Origin: Candidatus Competibacteraceae bacterium
Lineage (GTDB): Bacteria > Pseudomonadota > Gammaproteobacteria > Competibacterales > Competibacteraceae
Assembly (NCBI GenBank): GCA_012032855.1
Contig: JAAUQA010000089.1
Coordinates: forward strand, 1 to 9,426
Length of the DNA: 9,426 bases
Direction of reading: 5' to 3'
Position 1 is the stretch's first letter. Each line of letters begins with the position of its first letter. Made by a program: the position numbers and the translations under genes. The notes beneath the pieces are model-generated. The model was not told the DNA's origin and made no database searches. It was given only the letters and a program-made list of their open reading frames with translations. Shown piece after piece: positions 1 to 8,066 of the stretch.

Positions 1-1
1 A

Positions 2-766
2 CGGCAGGCCAGAGAACGGGGTGCATCGCGATTCTGCATGGGTGCCGCTTGGCGTAATCCCAAGGAGCGCGATTTCGTTCATGTGTTGCAAATGATCGAG
101 GGTGTGAAAGCCTTGGGTCTGGAAACCTGTGTCACGCTGGGCATGCTGGAAGCGGAACAAGCGAAACGGCTCAAGGACGTTGGTTTAGATTATTACAATC
201 ACAATCTGGACACTTCACCGGAATTTTACGGCGAAATCATCACCACCCGTACCTATCAGGATCGCTTAGATACACTTGATCATGTGCGCAAGGCCGGTAT
301 CAACGTGTGTGCCGGGGGCATTGTCGGCATGGGCGAAACAGTGCGTGATCGCGCTGGGTTGTTAATCGCCTTGGCTAACCTACCGCAGCATCCGGAAAGC
401 GTGCCCATCAATATGTTGGTGCAAGTCGAGGGCACTCCGCTCTATGGTAGTGAAGCATTCGATCCGTTAGAGTTTGTCCGCACGATTGCTGTCGCCCGCA
501 TTATGATGCCTAAATCATTCGTCCGACTGTCCGCTGGCCGTAACGACATGAGCGATGAAACCCAGGCGCTGTGTTTTTTCGCGGGGGCCAACTCCATATT
601 TTATGGTGACAAGCTGTTGACCACGGCCAATCCCCAGGCGGTAAAAGATCGTGATTTATTCGAACGGTTAGGCATCACCCCGTTGGATTTGACCACCGAA
701 CCGGCTGAACGGAATGTTGCTGATGCCTGCGAGGCCGCCAACCTGCAAGCCGGTGCAGCCATTTAA
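2..766 (+). CDS. bioB: Biotin synthase BioB, 3' part (5' end outside the window)
   Basis: Radical SAM enzyme that inserts sulfur into dethiobiotin to make biotin, the last step of the pathway, in the cytoplasm. The frame is open from base 2, and the residues before the first ATG at 38 already match the family (RFCMGAAW), so 38 is not the start. Visible [2Fe-2S] ligands are the Cys codons at 35-37 (FCMGAAW), 128-130 (ETCVTLG) and 308-310 (NVCAGG), plus the Arg in FVRLSAGR. These correspond to E. coli C97, C128, C188 and R260. Other hallmarks are [27 protein letters not shown] and GANSIFYG. The N-terminal part, about 85 residues by comparison with E. coli, with the radical SAM CxxxCxxC motif, lies upstream. 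The frame ends at TAA 764-766 and bioF starts 8 nt later, so the two are probably cotranscribed. Identification is near certain; the gene is cut only by the window edge. Confidence 0.97.
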   Translation, partial: RQARERGASRFCMGAAWRNPKERDFVHVLQMIEGVKALGLETCVTLGMLEAEQAKRLKDVGLDYYNHNLDTSPEFYGEIITTRTYQDRLDTLDHVRKAGINVCAGGIVGMGETVRDRAGLLIALANLPQHPESVPINMLVQVEGTPLYGSEAFDPLEFVRTIAVARIMMPKSFVRLSAGRNDMSDETQALCFFAGANSIFYGDKLLTTANPQAVKDRDLFERLGITPLDLTTEPAERNVADACEAANLQAGAAI

Positions 767-774
767 TAATTATT

Positions 775-1920
775 ATGCGCAATCTGGCGGCTCAACTGGG
801 CCGATTGCAGGAACAACAGCTCTACCGTAGCCGGCAAGTCCTGGATAGCCCGCAAGGGGCTGAGGTGGTGATAGAAGGCCGTCAATATCTGGCTTTTTGC
901 AGCAATGACTATTTAGGCTTGGCGAATCACCCGACCCTGATTCATACGTTCCAGCAGGCGGCGCAACGTTACGGAGTCGGTAGCGGTGCTGCTCATCTGA
1001 TTACAGGCCACAGCCGCGAACATCATGCGCTGGAGGAGGAGCTCGCCGATTTCACCGACCGTCCGCGCGCGTTGTTATTTTCCACCGGCTATATGGCCAA
1101 CATCGGCGTGATATCCGCCTTGCTACAACGGGGTGATACCGTTTACCAGGATCGGCTCAATCACGCCTCGCTGCTGGATGGCGGATTACTGTCAGGAGCA
1201 CGATTACTGCGTTATGCGCATGCCGATGCGAACGCGTTGACAGAACGCATGAAAAGACGCACGGGCGATGCGTTAATCGCCACAGATGGCGTATTTAGCA
1301 TGGACGGTGATTTAGCGCCGCTGCCGGATCTGGTGCAGATCGCGCAAACGCACAATGCTTGGCTGATGGTGGATGATGCCCATGGCTTTGGCGTGATCGG
1401 CCGTGAGGGTCGAGGTATCCTGGATCACTATGCGCTGAGTACGGAAGACGTGCCGATCGTCGTGGGTACGCTCGGCAAGGCATTAGGGACAGGAGGAGCT
1501 TTCGTAGCCGGTAGCGAGGATTTGATTGAGTCGCTGATCCAAAAGGCGCGTACCTATGTGTTTACCACCGCAACGCCACCGGCTGTGGCCGCTGCGACAC
1601 GAGTCAGTCTGCGTTTGGCGCGGAGTGAGGAGTGGCGTCGGCAACGGTTACGCGATTTGATCCACCGATTTCGCGCCGGAGCACAACAATTAGGTCTGCC
1701 ACTTATGCCCTCGCCAACCCCGATTCAACCTTTGGTGGTAGGCGATGCGGAACGCGCGCTAAACTTGAATAAGTTGCTGTTGCAGAAGGGACTATTGATC
1801 AGCGCCATCAGGCCCCCGACCGTACCCACAGGAACCGCTCGACTTCGCATCACGCTATCGACCGCACACCAGGAAATCCACATCGATCGCTTGTTGGATG
1901 CGCTTGCAGCAGTGTTTTAG
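775..1920 (+). CDS. bioF: 8-amino-7-oxononanoate synthase BioF
   Basis: PLP-dependent enzyme that condenses pimeloyl-ACP (or pimeloyl-CoA) with L-alanine to give 8-amino-7-oxononanoate, the first committed ring-building step of biotin synthesis. The product is 381 aa, normal for the family. Visible fold-type I aminotransferase features are [13 protein letters not shown] near residues 41-53, HLITGHS near 74-80, [11 protein letters not shown] near 126-136, Ser175 in DGVFSMDGD, the cofactor-ring Asp and His in VDDAHGFG (Asp201, His203), Thr232, and the Schiff-base Lys235 in [13 protein letters not shown]. The glycine-rich segment after the lysine separates it from unrelated aminotransferases. 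The ATG at 775 follows bioB by 8 nt and has no clear Shine-Dalgarno sequence, so translation probably depends on coupling to bioB. A related alpha-oxoamine synthase (KBL, ALAS) is less likely because of the bioB neighbour. bioH, bioC and bioD do not follow. Confidence 0.96.
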   Translation: MRNLAAQLGRLQEQQLYRSRQVLDSPQGAEVVIEGRQYLAFCSNDYLGLANHPTLIHTFQQAAQRYGVGSGAAHLITGHSREHHALEEELADFTDRPRALLFSTGYMANIGVISALLQRGDTVYQDRLNHASLLDGGLLSGARLLRYAHADANALTERMKRRTGDALIATDGVFSMDGDLAPLPDLVQIAQTHNAWLMVDDAHGFGVIGREGRGILDHYALSTEDVPIVVGTLGKALGTGGAFVAGSEDLIESLIQKARTYVFTTATPPAVAAATRVSLRLARSEEWRRQRLRDLIHRFRAGAQQLGLPLMPSPTPIQPLVVGDAERALNLNKLLLQKGLLISAIRPPTVPTGTARLRITLSTAHQEIHIDRLLDALAAVF

Positions 1921-2010
1921 CAACTATTGGTGTCCGTTGTGAGCCTTCAATCTTGAGGTGTTGTTAAATCAAGTGGCGCTAAAAAATCCTTCTTCATTCA
2001 GGTCTACACA

Positions 2011-2044
2011 AGAAAAAAGACCGGGCCTAAGAAGGGGCCCGGTC
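2011..2044 (-). terminator. Strong intrinsic terminator reading on the minus strand
   Basis: GACCGGGCC at 2019-2027 and GGCCCGGTC at 2036-2044 form a perfect 9-bp GC-rich stem around an 8-nt loop. On the minus strand the stem is followed directly by TTTTTTCT (complement of 2011-2018), the classical Rho-independent layout. On + the run after the stem is AATAACC, with no U tract, so it is unlikely to end the bioBF transcript. No annotated minus-strand gene lies upstream of it, so the terminated transcript may be a small RNA or an antisense RNA to the phasin region. Confidence 0.7.
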
Positions 2045-2100
2045 AATAACCACCAAAGGAGGATGTGCAATAGATAAGGAGGAGAATCATCTACGCACGA
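2011..2100 (-). ncRNA. Possible small RNA with two anti-Shine-Dalgarno motifs
   Basis: Read on the minus strand, the stretch just before the terminator at 2011-2044 contains CCTCCTTA (complement of 2075-2082) and CCTCCTTT (complement of 2055-2062), about 20 nt apart. CCUCCUUA is the 16S rRNA 3'-end anti-Shine-Dalgarno core. Bacterial small RNAs that repress translation often expose C/U-rich motifs of this kind and end in a U-tailed hairpin. The 5' end shown is arbitrary, because no convincing minus-strand promoter was found between 2100 and 2260. The same DNA read on + is simply two Shine-Dalgarno blocks with no good open frame after them. This call is an inference from motif layout and terminator orientation. 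Confidence 0.25.
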
Positions 2101-2127
2101 GCAAAGAATAAGCCGTTTATCTAGAGC

Positions 2128-2217
2128 AAACACACTAAATTCCTCTTTGCTGCATTCCCGATTGTGACACTTTTATTACCAAAATAAAGCCTGTCGGTTA
2201 GTGTGTTTATTCTAACC
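2128..2217 (+). repeat. Nested, mutually exclusive inverted repeats upstream of the phasin gene
   Basis: AAACACACTAA at 2128-2138 is the exact reverse complement of TTAGTGTGTTT at 2198-2208, an 11-bp inverted repeat with 59 nt between arms. Inside the loop, TTTATT (2172-2177) and AATAAA (2183-2188) form a second 6-bp repeat. GGTTAG (2196-2201) can instead pair with CTAACC (2212-2217), and this shares bases with the right arm of the long repeat, so the two foldings exclude each other. The area lies 90-180 nt upstream of the phasin start. It could be a structured leader, an operator for a regulator, or chance in AT-rich DNA. No U tract follows CTAACC, so a transcription attenuator is not evident. 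Confidence 0.45.
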
Positions 2218-2304
2218 AAAACCACTAGACTAATGCTTGCCATGTCAGCGTAATGGCGATTGAATTTTAAAGAAACCTTAACCGCCTCTATTAAAGGAAA
2301 TACA

Positions 2305-2724
2305 ATGAACGAAAACGCTCTTGTTAGCTTAAATGATCCTTCGTCAGTTAACCAAGTCGTTAATTCCTTATATAAAGTAAGCTTGGCAGGGTTAGGCGCT
2401 TGTTCCCGAGTGCAACAGCAGAGCAATACTCTGTTCAAGTTGTTGGTCACTAAAGGTGAAGAAGCGCAGGCGTCCCTGAATAAACAAGTCACTGGCCAAG
2501 TTAATATGGCTGAGAAGCGACTAGGAAGTGCAGTGAAAGATGCTAAGGGAGCCTTGAATAAGATGGGTAGTACTTTTCAGGGTTCTGTGAGTCAGTTATT
2601 AAGGCAGTTAGGTCTTCCTTCTCAGAAGGACATCGATAAGCTTTCTAAAATTGTGGAAAAATTAGATCGCAGCGTTCTTGAACTTTCTGAAGCGAGAAAG
2701 TTCAATGAGTCAGCAGCAGTTTAA
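2305..2724 (+). CDS. Phasin, PHA granule-associated protein (PhaI/PhaF family)
   Basis: Small amphipathic protein that coats intracellular polyhydroxyalkanoate granules and influences their size and number. I chose ATG 2305, giving 139 aa, because AAAGGA at 2293-2298 sits 6 nt before it; an upstream TTG at 2260 would add 15 residues but has no such site. The N-terminal third has the family signature KVSLAGLGACSRV (about residues 24-36) followed by LFKLLVTKGEE, close to the PhaI/PhaF-type phasins of pseudomonads (WLAGLGAYSRVEEG, LVKEGE). The middle is Lys/Ala/Gln-rich and likely helical. The C-terminal part has LGLPSQKDIDKLSKIVEKLDRSV (residues 102 onward), the predicted coiled-coil segment of the family. 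There is no signal peptide, membrane segment or AAKP repeat tail as in PhaF. It appears to be a monocistronic gene; PHA synthase is not in the window. Confidence 0.85.
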   Translation: MNENALVSLNDPSSVNQVVNSLYKVSLAGLGACSRVQQQSNTLFKLLVTKGEEAQASLNKQVTGQVNMAEKRLGSAVKDAKGALNKMGSTFQGSVSQLLRQLGLPSQKDIDKLSKIVEKLDRSVLELSEARKFNESAAV

Positions 2725-2744
2725 ACAACGCTGAACAATACCCT

Positions 2745-2803
2745 GACTTCAATCCACGCCTCTTTATCCTCTTTCGCTACTCATCCTCTGTAATCCTCGC
2801 CCC
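2745..2803 (+). other. C-rich, G-poor stretch, possible Rho utilisation region
   Basis: The 59 nt after the phasin gene contain only a handful of G residues against a large excess of C, with pyrimidine runs such as CTCTTTATCCTCTTTC. Such C>G bubbles are typical of Rho loading sites. Together with the following hairpin, this could separate the phasin transcript from fadH. The assignment rests on composition only. Confidence 0.3.
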
Positions 2804-2812
2804 GGCCAAAGG

Positions 2813-6010
<3,198 letters not shown>

Positions 6011-6012
6011 GG

Positions 6013-6894
6013 TCACGTCTCCTGATGAACGTGGGAGTGGGACTGAGTATGGATATGTCGGTGTCCAGTCGTCTCGGTTTCCAGGCTGTGAAAATGGATA
6101 CCTTCTGCTTGAACTGCCGGACGCTGAACCTCACCGTGTTGCAAGCCCAACCGGTGTGCGGCCAACGTCTGGCGCAACCAGTCTAACCACTTCTCCATAC
6201 CCATTCCCCGCCGGGCCGAAAGGCTAATAACCGGCGCGGGGTTGGCCAGTTCGCGCAGCCGTTGCTCGGCGGCGGCGGGTTCAAAATCATCCAGAACGGC
6301 CAATAAATCGGTCTTGGTGATCAATAATAAATCACTGGCCCGAAACATGACTGGGTATTTGGCTGGTTTGTCGTCGCCTTCGGTGACAGACAACAAGGTC
6401 ACATTGAGATGATGGCCGAGATCGAAACTGGCCGGACAAACTAAATTGCCGACATTTTCGATAAACAGAATGTCGATGCCCTGCAGATCAAGAGTGTGTA
6501 GGGCATCGTGCACCAGATGCGCATCCAGATGACACGCTGAGCCGGTCGTAATTTGCACCACCGGAACCTGTTTTGCGCGCACTCGCGCGGCATCATTCTC
6601 AGTTTCGAGATCACCCTCAATGACGGCAATCTTGATCTCGTCGCGCAGGGCATCCAATGTCGCTTCCAGCAGAGCGGTTTTACCGGACCCCGGAGAAGAC
6701 ATTAGATTAATGACTAGAATCCCCTGCTGATCGAAGTGTTGGCGGTTATGGTTGGCTTGGTGATCGTTTTCGTGCAGCAAACCACTCAACACGGTAACCG
6801 CCGCTTTCCCATCCGCTGTTCTTGCCAGTGCGCCGTCACCTTCCAGCAAATGGCGATTGCCCGAAGTGATGTTGCAACCACACGTCTCACACAT
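6013..6894 (-). CDS. hypB: Hydrogenase/urease nickel incorporation GTPase HypB with C-terminal His-rich tail
   Basis: SIMIBI-class GTPase that, with HypA, delivers nickel to the hydrogenase large subunit. Start is ATG 6894: GGAGGA lies about 6 nt upstream, and it gives the conserved N-terminus MCETCGCN, a high-affinity nickel-binding motif; an upstream in-frame TTG at 6918 would place it internally. The product is 293 aa. Visible motifs are the P-loop SSPGSGKT (66-73), GDLETENDA (95-103), the G-domain metal ligands Cys121-His122 (GSACHLDAH) and Cys153 (NLVCPASFDLG), and TKTD (193-196) for guanine recognition. A modest His-containing linker (HENDHQANHNRQH, 41-53) precedes the G domain. Unusually, about 50 residues follow WLDWL, ending in a His-rich segment (His at 267, 269, 278, 280, 282, 286, 288, 290). 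The 5' end overlaps hypA by 8 nt. The gene is intact. Confidence 0.96.
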   Translation of the reverse strand: MCETCGCNITSGNRHLLEGDGALARTADGKAAVTVLSGLLHENDHQANHNRQHFDQQGILVINLMSSPGSGKTALLEATLDALRDEIKIAVIEGDLETENDAARVRAKQVPVVQITTGSACHLDAHLVHDALHTLDLQGIDILFIENVGNLVCPASFDLGHHLNVTLLSVTEGDDKPAKYPVMFRASDLLLITKTDLLAVLDDFEPAAAEQRLRELANPAPVISLSARRGMGMEKWLDWLRQTLAAHRLGLQHGEVQRPAVQAEGIHFHSLETETTGHRHIHTQSHSHVHQET

Positions 6895-7246
6895 TCTCTT
6901 CCTCCAGCACCAGTTCAAGGCTGGTTAATAACATCTCATCGCCGCTCACCAGATCGGTTTGCCAGTCGGCACACTGTGCGCAGCATAACCGATTCGGCGT
7001 GGCGGTACTTTCCGCTCCACAGGTTCGGCAACGCACGCGGATTGGTAGCGACTCTATGAGCAATGTAGCGTCAGCCGCTAGGGTGCCCGCTCGGGCAACG
7101 CTAAACGCCATTTCCAGCAAATGGGGTTCTACCCCCGACAACGGGCCTACTGCCAATCGAATGCATTCTACTGCCCGCGCATCATGGTCTTTGGCAATGC
7201 GTTCCGCCTGCATGAGCACGCTGTTACAAACCGCCAATTCGTGCAC
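6887..7246 (-). CDS. hypA: Hydrogenase maturation nickel metallochaperone HypA
   Basis: Nickel metallochaperone that partners HypB in inserting Ni into [NiFe]-hydrogenase. The 119-aa product begins MHELAV, where the N-terminal amine, His2 and Glu3 form the family's nickel site; this fixes the GTG start at 7246. The zinc domain has two CxxC motifs, Cys73/Cys76 (VRCRTCGAES) and Cys89/Cys92 (CCAQCAD). LAVGPLSGVEPHLLEMAF near residues 31-48 and the final TSLELVLEEE strand are also typical, although the usual LEIEE end is modified. The nearest Shine-Dalgarno-like GGAG is about 13 nt upstream, inside hypC, and the hypC stop lies 3 nt before the GTG, so translation is probably coupled to hypC. The stop overlaps the hypB start by 8 nt. 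The frame is intact. Confidence 0.95.
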   Translation of the reverse strand: MHELAVCNSVLMQAERIAKDHDARAVECIRLAVGPLSGVEPHLLEMAFSVARAGTLAADATLLIESLPIRVRCRTCGAESTATPNRLCCAQCADWQTDLVSGDEMLLTSLELVLEEENV

Positions 7247-7249
7247 GAT

Positions 7250-7493
7250 TTATTGCAACTCCATTTCCTGTTCGCGGGCTAAGATCTCATCAAAGAGTTC
7301 CCATATGCTGCGTGCTTCCTGCTCGGTGATTTTTTGAACTCGCATAACCGACATGCACCATGACGTAGTCGCCTTCCGCGATCAGCTCGTCCTGCAACAT
7401 AAATAGGCTGACTTCACGCTGTACGCCTTTGGCCTCACAGCGAGCATTGTAACCGTCGATGTCGATGACGCGCATCGCAATACCAAGACACAT
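7250..7493 (-). pseudogene. hypC: Hydrogenase maturation chaperone HypC, frameshifted near its middle
   Basis: HypC/HupF-family chaperone that carries Fe(CN)2CO with HypD and escorts the hydrogenase large-subunit precursor. From ATG 7493 (AGAGG about 8 nt upstream) the frame reads MCLGIAMRVIDIDGYNARCE and continues to MVHVGYA, keeping the essential Cys2 and the conserved His47. Then the frame is wrong: it continues as SSKNHRAGS to a stop at 7290. One base further the correct frame reads VQKITEQEARSIWELFDE and ends at TAA 7252-7250. Removing one base near 7340 restores an 80-aa protein, normal for the family. An alternative is loss of one A from the run of six at 7330-7335, which also restores length but gives SSK instead of the family-like VQK. 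It is the first gene of the hyp cluster. A real mutation or a sequence error are both possible. Confidence 0.88.
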
Positions 7494-7529
7494 GGTCCAT
7501 ACCTCTCAGAGCAGTGATATTTTAAAGTA

Positions 7530-7560
7530 TGGCAGGGGTAGTAGAAGATTGCTGGCAGGG
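7530..7560. repeat. Direct repeat of TGGCAGGG upstream of hypC
   Basis: TGGCAGGG occurs at 7530-7537 and again at 7553-7560, start to start 23 bp, about two helical turns. It lies between the FNR box and the hypC start. It could be a pair of regulator half-sites or chance. Confidence 0.3.
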
Positions 7561-7583
7561 TAACAGGCGTAGGCGATGAAAAA

Positions 7584-7597
7584 TTGATCCGCATCAA
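7584..7597 (-). promoter_or_regulatory. FNR/ANR box for the hyp operon
   Basis: TTGATCCGCATCAA matches the FNR/ANR consensus TTGAT-N4-ATCAA at all ten defined positions. Its centre (7590.5) is 97 nt upstream of the hypC start codon. A class II arrangement (centre at -41.5) would put transcription initiation near 7549, leaving a leader of about 55 nt; the -10 region there is weak (TGTTAC on minus, 7565-7560). A separate TAAAAT at 7524-7519 on minus is an alternative -10. Anaerobic activation of hydrogenase genes through FNR is well known, so the hyp operon is the likeliest target. Control of the distant ppsA is less likely. Confidence 0.7.
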
Positions 7598-7968
7598 AGC
7601 TTGCCCGACGGCAACAAATAATAATTGCAACAAAGTTGAAAACAAGAAACTATAGTATTCTTAATCCTGGATGGGCAAAATCTGTTCACCCAGTTTGTTG
7701 CTCAATTTGAGTCTTATCCACTGTTACCCTCACTATCATGGTGCGCCATTGACCCTAAACGAACATGCCTCAAGGTTTTTCGACGTTATGATCGCGTTGT
7801 TTGAATAGCTAAGAACCGCATTGGACCGTCAAAAGTAAAAGTTTTCATAGCTCACCCCTTGAATGGTATGACGTTTGCTGCTTTCCTTAATGAGGAACTC
7901 AGGCATCGCTGGGGAACCAGGCTTCATAATCGAACAGGCATCACGTCCATTCCGGTCAGGTGCCAAGT

Positions 7969-7989
7969 TTGAAATTCGTGTGTTTTCAA
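7969..7989. repeat. Inverted repeat upstream of ppsA, possible operator
   Basis: TTGAAA (7969-7974) and TTTCAA (7984-7989) are exact reverse complements around a 9-nt centre. The left arm could double as a -35 element, with TTTATA at 7994-7999 as a -10, but the spacing of 19 bp is long. It does not fit the Cra/FruR site that controls ppsA in E. coli. Confidence 0.3.
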
Positions 7990-8003
7990 CATTTTTATAG
8001 GTA

Positions 8004-8032
8004 GCTCCCGAACCTAGCTAGGGCTCAGGAGC
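8004..8032 (+). other. Hairpin in the probable ppsA leader
   Basis: GCTCC (8004-8008) pairs with GGAGC (8028-8032), enclosing a 10-bp palindrome CCTAGCTAGG (8013-8022). It ends about 35 nt before the ppsA start and leaves the ribosome binding site free. No U run follows, so it is not a terminator. A role in mRNA stability or regulation is only possible. Confidence 0.35.
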
Positions 8033-8066
8033 GCGTGTGATTTGTGCCACTTTTGGAGAGTGTTAC

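Larger units (their letters stand above)
1921..2304. other. Intergenic region between bioF and the phasin gene
   Basis: This 384-nt gap holds no convincing protein gene. After bioF there is only a weak imperfect repeat near 1944-1956 and no U-tailed hairpin on +. At 2011-2044 there is a strong minus-strand intrinsic terminator. At 2055-2083 two AAGGAGG blocks stand without a usable start codon. From 2128 to 2217 there are nested inverted repeats in what is probably the phasin leader. No convincing sigma-70 promoter for the phasin was found; TTGTGA at 2162-2167 with TAAAGC 17 nt downstream is poor. The region is clearly more AT-rich than its coding flanks. Confidence 0.6.
7494..8066. other. 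Divergent intergenic region between hypC and ppsA
   Basis: This 573-nt stretch has no convincing gene. Next to hypC lie a direct repeat of TGGCAGGG (7530, 7553) and a perfect FNR/ANR box (7584-7597). CTCAATTTGAG at 7701-7711 is a short palindrome. From about 7740 to 7960 I see only tiny open frames on both strands, the best having a Shine-Dalgarno sequence at 7786-7848 on minus. Nearer ppsA are an inverted repeat TTGAAA/TTTCAA at 7969-7989 and a hairpin at 8004-8032. In E. coli the ppsA regulator ppsR is divergent from ppsA; nothing resembling its start is present here. Confidence 0.6.

Noticed and set aside
2260..2304. Upstream TTG start extending the phasin by 15 residues
   Set aside because: ATG 2305 has AAAGGA at the right distance, and the extra residues do not resemble phasin N-termini.
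2121..2492. Minus-strand open frame of 123 codons opposite the phasin gene
   Set aside because: It overlaps the well-supported phasin frame, shows no recognisable motif and has no ribosome binding site.
7328..7345. Programmed frameshifting in hypC at the run of six A
   Set aside because: HypC is not known to use recoding, the run is short for transcriptional slippage, and hypD has similar disruptions without such runs. Mutation or sequence error is simpler.
7382..7645. 87-codon minus-strand frame overlapping hypC and the FNR box
   Set aside because: It is out of frame with hypC, whose N-terminus MCLGI is unmistakable, and has no family resemblance.
7868..7972. 34-codon plus-strand frame starting MTFAAFLNEE
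   Set aside because: It has no Shine-Dalgarno sequence, no recognised motif and no supporting context.
7830..7992. Two further short minus-strand frames, from ATG 7992 (MLKTHEFQTWHL) and ATG 7927 (MKPGSPAMPEFL), considered as remnants of a broken gene
   Set aside because: Both are under 35 codons, I recognise no family, and there is no ribosome binding site convincing enough to annotate them.
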